The notes: generated by a model from the letters alone, not told the origin. A DNA stretch of 6,935 nt from Hyphomicrobiales bacterium (GCA_025363375.1 JANYDZ010000640.1:1-6935); one strand, 5' to 3'. Counted from the stretch's first letter, positions 1-6,469 are shown. A program made the numbers and translations.

Positions 1-643
1 AATTGAGCGCCAGCGTGACACCGGGCCGCGCGAACTGCTTCTCAAAAAAAGTCTCGGGCAGTTCGAGGCTCATCGCGAAGGCGCACATGAGCCGGTTCAT
101 GAGGACCAGCCTGTCGCGGATGTGGCGCTGCATGAAGCCGCGAAATCCCGGCGCGTTGGATTCGTCCGGCCACTGGCTGCTTCCCGCCTTGTGGGAAGCG
201 GGCTCGCCGGGCGCCAACTCCCGGCTCATCATGTAGCGTTCCTTGATGTCGGAAAACGTCGCGGCGGTCTTGTCGGGTTCAACCCCGCCCGAGGCCGTGT
301 AGCCGCGATCAGCCGCGTTCCGGGACGCGTGCGTTTTCATCTTGACCTCGAACGGCAAAGCGAAAAACGCCTTGCCTATCCGATCGAGCTCGGCGAGGTC
401 CGACAAGCAAACGCCGTGGCCGCGAACATAGAAGAAGCCGATGTCGATGCAGGCGCGCCTGATGTCGGCGGCGACGGTCTTGCGGTCGGCGAGGGTCCCC
501 TGCGTCACAAAAGGCGATATGTCGATGATGGGCGCCTTTTCGGAGGCGCGGCGCTCCACGCCGAAGCGCGCCTCCTGTCGCGCATAGCGGTTGTCATAGG
601 CCTCGTAGAGCGCGACGTCGCGCGTATCGACAATTGTGGTCAT
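1..643 (-). CDS. 2-oxoglutarate/Fe(II)-dependent dioxygenase, isopenicillin-N-synthase-like (partial, C-terminus outside window)
   Basis: The reading frame opens at ATG 643-641 and stays open to the window edge, giving 214 residues without a stop. The DIOX_N signature of the isopenicillin N synthase/flavanone hydroxylase family is clear: PIIDISPF at residues 38-45 and ACIDIGFFYVRGHGV at 64-78, followed by the family's RGYTASGG (113-120) and SDIKERY (131-137). Such enzymes use O2 and 2-oxoglutarate (rarely other co-substrates) for hydroxylation, desaturation or ring chemistry in the cytoplasm. The catalytic HxD...H iron triad and the RxS 2-oxoglutarate-binding motif lie in the missing C-terminal third, so activity cannot be confirmed. 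About 37 residues precede the domain, a charged and aromatic extension longer than in many relatives. The gene starts 10 bp after the binding-protein stop, so it is probably co-transcribed with it. An ATG at 651 closes after three codons and was not chosen. The family is secure; the substrate is unknown. Confidence 0.88.
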   Translation of the reverse strand, partial: MTTIVDTRDVALYEAYDNRYARQEARFGVERRASEKAPIIDISPFVTQGTLADRKTVAADIRRACIDIGFFYVRGHGVCLSDLAELDRIGKAFFALPFEVKMKTHASRNAADRGYTASGGVEPDKTAATFSDIKERYMMSRELAPGEPASHKAGSSQWPDESNAPGFRGFMQRHIRDRLVLMNRLMCAFAMSLELPETFFEKQFARPGVTLALN

Positions 644-653
644 TTTGACATGC

Positions 654-1649
654 TCACGGCGCCCATTGCGCGAAGGTCCCGACGTAACGATCGTCAAAGA
701 ACTTTTCGCGCGGCCAGACGTCCTTCACCTGTCCCGCCTCCTTCTTGATCTCCCAGAAGGCGGTCATATCGGGGATGGTTCCGCGCTCGTCAAATCCGTT
801 GATCACGTCGTCATAGGCGCGGCCCGAATAGGCGGGCGCGAATTTCAATCTGTCTTCGAGCACTTTCACCGCGAAGGCCTTGTCGGCTTTGGCGAGCCGT
901 ATCGCCGCCACGTGCGCGCGCAGCAAGGCGCGAACAATATTGGGGTTCCTGTCGAGAAAATCGCGCTTGGCGATGAAGGTGTGCTTGGGCCATTGCGGTG
1001 AAATTTCTTCCGTTTGCGCCGCGAGCTTCGTCAATCCCGCTTCAAGCGCGGCCCATTTGAACGGAGCCGACAGAACGCCGCCGCCGAGACGCCCGCTCTT
1101 CATCGCCTGCAAGGCGGCGGAAGACGGGCCGATCTGGCGGATCATCACGTCCTTGTCGGGATCAAGCCCGTGTTTGCGCAGGGCGTGGCGCGTCAATTGA
1201 TCGGTCAGCGAACCGAAGCTCGACACGCCGATTGTCTGTCCGCGCATGTCGCTCCACGTCTTGAGGTTCGGCAGCGAAAACCATTCGAAATCCGCCTGTG
1301 AAAATCCCGCGTAGAATCCCAACGCGGGTTGATTGGCGTCGATGAGGCTGATGAGCCCGTCGAAGGATTGCAAGGTCACGTCGACGGAATCCCCCGCGAG
1401 CGCTTGCGAAGCCTCCGCGTCGTTGCGGAATATGTTGAACTGAACATCAAGGCCTTGTTCCTTCCAGGTGCGCGCGCTCGCGACATAGGCCGGCATGAAA
1501 GAGGAGGCGTCGACCGAGAGCGCGAAATTCAGCTTCTGCTTTTCCAGCGCGCCCTGCGCGCGCGCGCGCACAGAGGGCGCTGCGAGCAGCAGGCCGATGC
1601 TTGCGCCGCTCGCCAGCAGCCGGCGGCGCGTGGGAAGCTTCGGGCTCAT
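654..1649 (-). CDS. ABC transporter substrate-binding protein, SsuA/TauA/THI5-like (NitT/TauT family), Tat-exported
   Basis: This 331-residue periplasmic solute receptor fits the usual 310-340 residue length of the nitrate/sulfonate/taurine/THI5-like binding proteins. The N-terminus is a twin-arginine signal: TRRRLLASG at residues 7-15, a hydrophobic stretch to about residue 25, and an AxA cleavage site (A29-R-A31). The mature start KLNFALSVDASSFMPAYVA (39-57) is the typical first strand of the fold. TWSDMRGQTIGVSSFGSLTD (131-150) is the family's hinge and ligand region, and GLDPDKDV (161-168) follows as expected. The start at 1649 has a good Shine-Dalgarno (GAGG, complement of 1656-1659, 6 nt away). 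It diverges from the ATPase and permease genes, which would complete the transporter. Ligands in this family include sulfonates, taurine, nitrate, pyrimidine precursors and phthalate-like aromatics, so the ligand cannot be named here. Confidence 0.93.
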   Translation of the reverse strand: MSPKLPTRRRLLASGASIGLLLAAPSVRARAQGALEKQKLNFALSVDASSFMPAYVASARTWKEQGLDVQFNIFRNDAEASQALAGDSVDVTLQSFDGLISLIDANQPALGFYAGFSQADFEWFSLPNLKTWSDMRGQTIGVSSFGSLTDQLTRHALRKHGLDPDKDVMIRQIGPSSAALQAMKSGRLGGGVLSAPFKWAALEAGLTKLAAQTEEISPQWPKHTFIAKRDFLDRNPNIVRALLRAHVAAIRLAKADKAFAVKVLEDRLKFAPAYSGRAYDDVINGFDERGTIPDMTAFWEIKKEAGQVKDVWPREKFFDDRYVGTFAQWAP

Positions 1650-1679
1650 TTGTTTCCTCGCTTGAATGATTGGCGCCCA

Positions 1680-1708
1680 TTTAGCCCAGCCGGGCGCAAA
1701 TCTGTCAA
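1680..1708 (-). promoter_or_regulatory. candidate sigma70-type promoter of the binding-protein/dioxygenase unit
   Basis: Read on the minus strand, a perfect TTGACA -35 box (1708-1703) is followed after 17 nt by GCTAAA (1685-1680), which keeps the TAA core of a -10 box. TAAATG (1683-1678) is an alternative with a 19-nt spacer. Transcription would begin near 1672 and leave a leader of about 23 nt with the GAGG ribosome site before ATG 1649. The -35 is strong and the -10 weak, as is common in alphaproteobacteria. It is a motif-only call. Confidence 0.4.
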
Positions 1709-1718
1709 ACGCGCCGGC

Positions 1719-1747
1719 TTGAAAGGCGAGGTCGCGCCGCGTAACTT
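1719..1747 (+). promoter_or_regulatory. weak candidate promoter of the ATPase-permease-oxygenase operon
   Basis: TTGAAA (1719-1724, five of six bases of the -35 consensus) is separated by 17 nt from TAACTT (1742-1747, three of six of the -10). It is the best-placed pair I can find upstream of the rightward operon and would give a leader of about 40 nt. It lies in the same 145-bp divergent region as the leftward promoter, so one regulator could serve both units, but I see no convincing palindromic operator. Confidence 0.2.
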
Positions 1748-1774
1748 GCAGGGCCCGCCTGAAGCGGACGCGTC

Positions 1775-1798
1775 ATGAAAGCCAACCCGCCGCGATGA
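1775..1798 (+). other. seven-codon leader ORF (MKANPPR) ending in an ATGA junction with the ATPase start
   Basis: ATG 1775 opens a seven-codon frame whose TGA (1796-1798) overlaps the ATG of the ATPase gene (1795-1797). The ATPase start itself has no recognisable Shine-Dalgarno in the preceding bases (gccaacccgccgcg), so translation by termination-reinitiation from this mini-ORF is conceivable. The leader's own ribosome site is weak (a GCGGA 8-10 nt upstream). A frame this short can arise by chance. Confidence 0.2.
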
Positions 1799-2610
1799 GC
1801 CAGCTTGCCCTCGACAGACTCCACCTCGCCTATGAAAATCAGGCGACAGGCGCGTCGTTTCTGGCCCTGAGCGAAGTGTCCTTCAAGGTGGAGCGCGGGG
1901 AGTTCGTCACCATCGTGGGCCCCAGCGGCTGCGGCAAGAGCACTTTGCTGATGCTGATCGCCGCGCTGCTGAAGCCAACGAGCGGCGCGCTTTCGCTCAA
2001 CGACAGGCCGATCTCGCAACCGGGCAGCGACCGCGCGCTGGTTTTTCAGGATTTTGCGCTGCTGCCGTGGCGCACTGTGCTCGCCAATGTCGAACTTGGC
2101 CTCGAACTCAAGGGCGTGCCAAAGGACAAACGACGCGAAGCTGCGCGCCGTTACGTGCAGATGGTGGGCTTGCGCGCCTTTGAGAACAGCTTTCCCCACC
2201 AGCTTTCCGGCGGGATGCGCCAGCGCGTCGGCATCGCCCGCGCGCTCAGCGTCGAGCCGGAAGTGTTGCTTATGGACGAGCCTTTCGGCGCGCTCGACGC
2301 GCAAATCCGCCAGGTCATGGCGTCTGAACTGCTGCGCATCTGGGAGCGCGACCGGAAAACGATTTTGTTCGTCACGCACGACATTGACGAAGCCGTCTAT
2401 CTCGCGGACAGAATCATCGTGATGAGCGCCTCGCCGGGCCGTATCGTCAAGGAAATCAAGGTGGATTTCCCGCGCCCGCGCGAACTCGCCATTCGCAACA
2501 CGCCGGAATTCACACTGTACCGCAAGCAAATCTGGGACCTGCTGGAAGAGCAAATCCGCAACTCCGGCTCATGGGAGCAAGGCGATGTCGAGCCTGCCGT
2601 CGCAAGCTGA
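1795..2610 (+). CDS. ABC transporter ATP-binding protein, SsuB/TauB type
   Basis: This 271-residue cytoplasmic ATPase energises import through the two downstream permeases. All nucleotide-binding motifs are intact: Walker A GPSGCGKST (42-50), Q-loop Q85 in VFQDFALLPWRTV, signature LSGGMRQRV (137-145), Walker B VLLMDEP (157-163) with catalytic E162, D-loop GALD (165-168), and switch H195 in VTHDIDEA. The LLPWRTV and DEPFGALDAQIR wording is characteristic of the nitrate/sulfonate/taurine group. The length matches that group (about 250-275). It is the first gene of the rightward operon and its last 26 bp overlap the first permease in another frame, implying coupled translation. The ATG at 1795 is the earliest usual start in frame (an in-frame stop is at 1720-1722), though it lacks a clear ribosome site. 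Confidence 0.95.
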   Translation: MSQLALDRLHLAYENQATGASFLALSEVSFKVERGEFVTIVGPSGCGKSTLLMLIAALLKPTSGALSLNDRPISQPGSDRALVFQDFALLPWRTVLANVELGLELKGVPKDKRREAARRYVQMVGLRAFENSFPHQLSGGMRQRVGIARALSVEPEVLLMDEPFGALDAQIRQVMASELLRIWERDRKTILFVTHDIDEAVYLADRIIVMSASPGRIVKEIKVDFPRPRELAIRNTPEFTLYRKQIWDLLEEQIRNSGSWEQGDVEPAVAS

Positions 2611-3415
2611 GGCGCGCCTCGCGCCGCGCGCCGCGCCGCGCGCCTTCCAGCGCGCGTTGCAGCCGTGGATGCGCGCCATCGTCGGCGTCGGCGGCGTTCT
2701 TGTCTTTCTCGTCGTCTGGCAGATCGTGGGATCGCAAGACCTCATCCGCTCCGATTTGATTTCCTATCCAACGGAGGTTCTCCGCTCGCTCTACGCCATG
2801 GTCGCGTCGGGCGAACTCTGGGCCAACCTCAGCGTGACGCTGCAGGAGTTCGTCCTGGGCTTCTTCCCGGCGATCGTCCTTGGCGTCGCGCTTGGCCTGG
2901 CTTTCGCCTTGAGCCGCCGCCTGCTCTATCTTTTCGATCCGCTTTTTGCCGCGCTTTACACGGCGCCGATGATCGCCTTCGTGCCCGTTCTCGTCGTCTG
3001 GTTCGGCGTCGGCCTCGTGTCGAAAGCCGTGATGGTGTTTCTGAGCGCCTTCATCCCGATTGTCATCAATACGCGCACCGGCGTCGAGGAAGTCCCCGAA
3101 GCGCCGATTCGCGCGCTGAAAGCCTTTGGCGCCTCGCGTTGGCAGATCATCGCGAAGGGCCTGCTGCCGGGCGCCCTTCCAGCGATCATGGCGGGGCTGC
3201 GCCTCGCGGTTGGCCGTTCCATCGTCAGCCTCGTCGCGGCGGAAATGTACGTGTCTGTCCGCGGCATCGGACGGCTCGTGCAGGTCTACAGCACCAGTGA
3301 CCGCGCGGCGGAAATCTTTGTGCTGGTGCTGGTGATATCTAGTCTTGGGTTCTTGGGCGTCGTGTTGATCCGCCGTATTGAAGCCTACGTAGCGCCGTGG
3401 AGCGCGGCGCGATGA
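2585..3415 (+). CDS. ABC transporter permease 1, SsuC/TauC-like (binding-protein-dependent inner membrane component)
   Basis: This 276-residue inner-membrane subunit has the BPD_transp_1 fold. A basic N-terminal tail (residues 1-30) precedes hydrophobic segments at roughly 31-50, 90-110, 115-140, 144-162, 206-222 and 244-263. The cytoplasmic EAA coupling loop that docks on the ATPase is at about 171-200 (PEAPIRALKAFGASRWQIIA, then LLPGALPAI) with the conserved G182 and the LP pair at 194-195. The start has a ribosome site (GGAG 2573-2576, 8 nt before ATG) inside the end of the ATPase gene. Its stop TGA (3413-3415) overlaps the next ATG. SsuC-type transporters are often built with one permease gene; here a second, different one follows, so this protein probably forms half of a heterodimer. 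Confidence 0.93.
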   Translation: MSSLPSQAEARLAPRAAPRAFQRALQPWMRAIVGVGGVLVFLVVWQIVGSQDLIRSDLISYPTEVLRSLYAMVASGELWANLSVTLQEFVLGFFPAIVLGVALGLAFALSRRLLYLFDPLFAALYTAPMIAFVPVLVVWFGVGLVSKAVMVFLSAFIPIVINTRTGVEEVPEAPIRALKAFGASRWQIIAKGLLPGALPAIMAGLRLAVGRSIVSLVAAEMYVSVRGIGRLVQVYSTSDRAAEIFVLVLVISSLGFLGVVLIRRIEAYVAPWSAAR

Positions 3416-4218
3416 GCAAGATACATATCGACGATGAAACCCTTCGTCCCGCCCCGCGCCGCTCAAACGACCGCGTCGAGGAAATCGGCCTCGGCGTGCT
3501 CGGCGTTGTGTTGCTCGTCGGCGGTTGGGAATACGCGGCTTACGCGGGTTGGCTCAATCCTGTCATCGTCAGCAGCCCTTCCGCCATAGCGCAAGCTTTC
3601 GCGCGGCAATGGCAATCGGGCGATCTCATGAAAGACCTCGGCATCAGCCTCGCCGAATTCGCCATCGGCTTTTCTCTGTCGCTCGTCGTCGGCCTGGCGC
3701 TTGGCGTCGCCATGGGCATGAGCCGCTGGGTCGAATACGCCGCCGATCCATTCATCTGGTTTCTATACGCCTCGCCGTTGATCGCGTTCTATCCGCTCAT
3801 CATCGTGTGGCTGGGGTTCGGCTCCACGACGGTGATCGCTTTGACCTTCCTGCTCACCTTTGTCACCATCGCCGTCAACACCATGGCGGGCGTGCGCTCC
3901 GTCGATCCGCAATTGATCCGCGCGGTGCGCGCCTTCGGCGGCTCGCGGCTTGACGTCGTCGCCAAGGTTGTTCTGCCCGCGTCCGTGCCGCTGGTGCTGG
4001 CGGGCGTGCGGATTGGCCTTGGGCGCGCGTTGATCGGCGTGATCCTTGGTGAAATGTTCAGCTCCAACGGCGGGCTCGGCTACCACATCTCATTTTATGG
4101 CGCGCATCTGAAAACGGCGGACCTGTTCGTGCCGTTGACGACGGTGGTCGTGATCGGCGTCGTCATGACGCGTATTTGCGCTGTGTTCGAGCGCAGGTTT
4201 CTGGCGTGGCGGAACTGA
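3412..4218 (+). CDS. ABC transporter permease 2, SsuC/TauC-like
   Basis: This 268-residue membrane protein is a second member of the same permease family, clearly diverged from its neighbour. Hydrophobic segments lie at about 25-45, 84-102, 112-134, 138-157, 198-214 and 238-257. The EAA loop is at about 164-193 (VDPQLIRAVRAFGGSRLDVV, then VVLPASVPL) with the conserved G176-G177. I chose ATG 3412 because it forms an ATGA overlap with the preceding stop and has GGAG (3399-3402) 9 nt upstream. An in-frame GTG at 3397 would add only MERGA and has no better ribosome site. One solute receptor and one ATPase are visible, so the simplest model is a transporter with permeases 1 and 2 as a heterodimer over an ATPase homodimer. 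Confidence 0.93.
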   Translation: MSKIHIDDETLRPAPRRSNDRVEEIGLGVLGVVLLVGGWEYAAYAGWLNPVIVSSPSAIAQAFARQWQSGDLMKDLGISLAEFAIGFSLSLVVGLALGVAMGMSRWVEYAADPFIWFLYASPLIAFYPLIIVWLGFGSTTVIALTFLLTFVTIAVNTMAGVRSVDPQLIRAVRAFGGSRLDVVAKVVLPASVPLVLAGVRIGLGRALIGVILGEMFSSNGGLGYHISFYGAHLKTADLFVPLTTVVVIGVVMTRICAVFERRFLAWRN

Positions 4219-4219
4219 C

Positions 4220-4228
4220 GGAGGGAGG
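4220..4228 (+). promoter_or_regulatory. strong tandem Shine-Dalgarno before the MetE-like gene
   Basis: GGAGGGAGG contains two overlapping GGAGG cores, ending 9 and 5 nt before ATG 4234. It is the strongest ribosome site in the window and fixes that start. It suggests the MetE-like protein is translated at a higher rate, independently of the permeases, within the shared transcript. Confidence 0.7.
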
Positions 4229-4233
4229 GAAAA

Positions 4234-5298
4234 ATGAACACCGCTTCCCGCATGCCGCAATGCGTGCATCTGGTTGGCAGCGTTGGCCTCGACACCGTCG
4301 ACGAGGTTTTCGCGGTCACGGGCAAAGTGCTTGGCCGCCGCCTGAAACGCGTCACGGATGGCGAGCCCGGCAGCCGCCGCCTGTGGGTCAGCTTTCAATA
4401 TCCGTTGCTGCGCGCCAATCCTTATTTGCGCCCCGATCCCAGCGGCGCGGTGCGCGGCACGTCGAACTTCGCGTTGATGTGTCTCGCCGAAGGCGTCAAG
4501 CCCGATGAACTCACGTTCAGCGAACTGGGTTACGCGCGCGAAGCCCGCGCCTCCTACGTCGATTTTGTCGCCGCGCGGACCGCGGGCCTCATTCCGCAAG
4601 GCGCGCGCTTTCAGGTTTGCCTGCCGACGCCCATGGGCGTCGTCTACGCCTTTTGCAGCGACCGCGACATCGCGGCGATCGAAAGCGCCTATGAGAAATC
4701 AATGCTGCGCGAAGTCGCGATGATCCGCAAATTCATCCCCCTCGAAGACCTCTGCGTCCAGTGGGACTTCTGCCCGGAAATGGTCATTCTCGACGGCCAA
4801 AGTCAGACGATGTACGCGCCGACGGCGACATCCTTGCCGCAGGTGATGGCGCGCATGACGCGGCTTTGCGCGGCGGTTCCAGAGCCCGTCGAACTTGGAA
4901 TCCACCTGTGCTACGGCGATTTCGGCGGCAAGCATTTTCTTGAGCCGATCGACGCGGCGGCGATGGTGCGGGTCGCGCATGGATTGCGCGAAGCCGTCAA
5001 AAGGTCGCTCTCCTACGTTCATTTCCCCGTGCCGATTGAACGCGCGGATGAGGCCTATTTCAAACCTTTCGCCGATCTCAAGCTCGATCCGTCGACGCAA
5101 ATCATGATGGGCCTTGTTCATGGCGGCGACGGCGAGGAAGGCTTTCGCAAGCGCTATGAACAGGCGTTGCGGTTCACCAGAATCGACGGCGTCGCGACGG
5201 AATGCGGCATTTCGCGGGCGAAGAAGCCCGCGGAAGTCCGCGCCATTCTGGAATTGCACGCGCGGATTTCGCGCGAGCCCGCGCCGCAATCTCCGTGA
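4234..5298 (+). CDS. stand-alone MetE C-terminal-domain-like protein (UROD/MetE superfamily, putative Zn-dependent methyl/alkyl transferase)
   Basis: This 354-residue soluble protein corresponds to a single TIM barrel of the cobalamin-independent methionine synthase (MetE) catalytic-domain superfamily; the N-terminal MetE domain is absent. Family-like elements in order are VGSVGLD (14-20), the TDGEPGSRRLW turn (41-51, equivalent to the PDGETG type), QWDFCPEM (176-183) and the strand LGIHLCYGDFGGKHF (221-235). The pattern fits the MetE zinc site: H224 and C226 in HLC (E. coli H641/C643), E269 in PIERAD (E665), and C324 in ECGISR (C726 in a DCG context). A thiol- or zinc-activated alkyl transfer is therefore possible, as in MetE and epoxyalkane:coenzyme M transferase, but homocysteine as acceptor is not implied. 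It begins 15 bp after permease 2 and precedes the flavin monooxygenase by 17 bp, tying it to the imported compound. The superfamily is confident; the reaction is unknown. Confidence 0.82.
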   Translation: MNTASRMPQCVHLVGSVGLDTVDEVFAVTGKVLGRRLKRVTDGEPGSRRLWVSFQYPLLRANPYLRPDPSGAVRGTSNFALMCLAEGVKPDELTFSELGYAREARASYVDFVAARTAGLIPQGARFQVCLPTPMGVVYAFCSDRDIAAIESAYEKSMLREVAMIRKFIPLEDLCVQWDFCPEMVILDGQSQTMYAPTATSLPQVMARMTRLCAAVPEPVELGIHLCYGDFGGKHFLEPIDAAAMVRVAHGLREAVKRSLSYVHFPVPIERADEAYFKPFADLKLDPSTQIMMGLVHGGDGEEGFRKRYEQALRFTRIDGVATECGISRAKKPAEVRAILELHARISREPAPQSP

Positions 5299-5315
5299 GC
5301 GACAGGATCGACGAC

Positions 5316-6452
5316 ATGCGGCTGCCAACGCAAAATTTCGGAAGCAACAAGTTCAAGCTCGGACTGTTCTGCGCCAACTGCAATGGCGGCATGACATTCT
5401 CCACCGCGCCCGAGCGCTGGCAATGTGAGTGGGACGATATCGTCGAAGTTTCGAAAATGGCCGACGAGGCCGGCATCGAATTCGTGCTGCCCGTCGCCAA
5501 ATGGCGCGGCTTTGGCGGGCCCAGCGGGCTCTGGGACAAGTCCTACGAGGTCATCGCCCACAGCGCGGCCATCGCCGCCGTGACAAAGCGTATCGGCATT
5601 TTCTCCACCGTCCACACGCCGTTGATGTCGCCCGCCTACGCCGCGAAGGCCATCGCAACGATCGATCACATCTCGCACGGGCGCGCGGGGCTTAACATCG
5701 TCTGCGGCTGGAATCAGGACGAGTTCGACATTCACGGCGTGAAAATAGACGGCGAGAAGCGCTACGATCACGGACTCGAATGGTATCAAATCTACGCGAA
5801 ACTGCTCGCGGGCGGAGAACCCTTCGATTGGGACGGGGAATTCTTCAAGTTGAAACACGCCTTTACCGATCCGTTGCCGTATCAACGGCCGCGCCCCGCG
5901 GTGATGTCGGCGGGCTTTTCCACCAGGGGCCGCGAATTCGCCGCGCAGGCGGCGGACATTCTTTTCACAAATTCCGCCGAGATGGCGTTGGGCGCGCAGG
6001 TCGTTGACAGCGTCCGCGCCTATGGCGCGCGCTACAATCGCCGCATCGATGTCTACGCGTCCTGTGTTTATTTCTGCCGCCCGACGCGCGCGGAGGCGGA
6101 GGATTTTTACTATTACGTCGCCGAGGAAAACGCCGACCGCGAAACGACCGCGCGCTTCAAGAAAAAGCGCATCGCCACCGCGACCGACGGCGAGGTGCAA
6201 TTCTCCCGCGAACTCGACGTGCCGCCCATCCCGCGCCACGACCGCGCCATGGGCAAATTCTATTCAGGCTCCATTCCCGGCGTTTATCCGCTCGTCGGCT
6301 CGCCCGACGACATCGTCGAGGAACTCGTCAAACTCAGCGCCATCGGCCTTGCCGGCTCCTCGCTCGCCTTTGTGAACTATAAAAACGAACTGCCGTTCTT
6401 TGTTCAGGAAGTGTTGCCGCGGATGGCGAAGGCGGGATTGAGGACGGCGTAA
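5316..6452 (+). CDS. LLM-class flavin-dependent monooxygenase, RutA/SfnG-like
   Basis: This 378-residue enzyme is a bacterial-luciferase-like TIM-barrel oxygenase that uses reduced FMN and O2 supplied with a separate reductase (none in the window). It shares the pattern of RutA (pyrimidine ring opening) and SfnG (dimethylsulfone): KWRGFGGPSGLWD (63-73), AAVTKRIGIFSTV (87-99), ATIDHISHGRAGLNIVCGW (114-132), EFFKLK (175-180), SAGFSTRGREFAAQAAD (198-214) and GSPDDIVEEL (328-337). T98, N127 and W132 align with RutA residues that, as I recall, shape the O2/flavin-N5 pocket (T105, N134, W139). I chose ATG 5316 because AGGA (5304-5307) lies 8 nt upstream. GTG 5295, which overlaps the previous stop as GTGA, would add seven residues but has no ribosome site. 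The frame is open back to 5202, but that part lies inside the MetE-like gene. The substrate is not deducible. Confidence 0.92.
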   Translation: MRLPTQNFGSNKFKLGLFCANCNGGMTFSTAPERWQCEWDDIVEVSKMADEAGIEFVLPVAKWRGFGGPSGLWDKSYEVIAHSAAIAAVTKRIGIFSTVHTPLMSPAYAAKAIATIDHISHGRAGLNIVCGWNQDEFDIHGVKIDGEKRYDHGLEWYQIYAKLLAGGEPFDWDGEFFKLKHAFTDPLPYQRPRPAVMSAGFSTRGREFAAQAADILFTNSAEMALGAQVVDSVRAYGARYNRRIDVYASCVYFCRPTRAEAEDFYYYVAEENADRETTARFKKKRIATATDGEVQFSRELDVPPIPRHDRAMGKFYSGSIPGVYPLVGSPDDIVEELVKLSAIGLAGSSLAFVNYKNELPFFVQEVLPRMAKAGLRTA

Positions 6453-6469
6453 TTCTCACGCCTTGCGCC
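6425..6469. terminator. imperfect hairpin across the convergent gene ends (possible bidirectional terminator)
   Basis: GGCGAAGGCG (6425-6434) can pair with CGCCTTGCGCC (6459-6469) with one bulged G at 6465. A smaller alternative inside it is GGCGT/ACGCC (6446-6450 with 6458-6462). The hairpin covers both stop codons, where the two genes are only 3 bp apart. No T-tract follows on either strand and the loop is long, so intrinsic termination is doubtful. Confidence 0.2.

Noticed and set aside
122..748. Plus-strand frame of 208 codons at the left end
   Set aside because: The minus strand here encodes a clear IPNS-type dioxygenase, so the plus-strand frame is its shadow.
1684..1695. Short inverted repeat GCCC-AGCC-GGGC as an operator
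   Set aside because: A 4-bp arm in GC-rich DNA is expected by chance, and it falls within the spacer and -10 region of the candidate promoter without further symmetry.
1705..2553. Minus-strand open frame (282 codons) opposite the ATPase
   Set aside because: It mirrors the highly conserved ATPase codons and crosses the promoter region. No family motif is visible.
3397..3411. GTG start for permease 2 at 3397
   Set aside because: ATG 3412 gives the standard ATGA overlap with permease 1 and a better spaced GGAG.
2510..3466. Long minus-strand open frame (318 codons) opposite the permeases
   Set aside because: The translation is dominated by R, D, H and E with no recognisable domain, and it is the antisense of two convincing permease genes. 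High GC content lengthens such spurious frames.
4234..5298. Assignment as methionine synthase metE
   Set aside because: At 354 residues it is about half the length of MetE, lacks the N-terminal domain and sits in a transporter/oxygenase operon. Only superfamily membership is supported.
5202..5315. Extended start for the flavin monooxygenase at 5202, or GTG at 5295
   Set aside because: The 5202 extension would lie inside the MetE-like gene and adds low-complexity residues absent from the family. GTG 5295 forms a neat GTGA overlap but has no ribosome site, whereas ATG 5316 has AGGA 8 nt upstream. GTG 5295 remains a possible alternative.
5154..6239. Long minus-strand open frame (361 codons) opposite the flavin monooxygenase
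   Set aside because: It is antisense to a well-supported LLM gene, its composition is biased (V, A, R, H, D) and no domain motif is visible.
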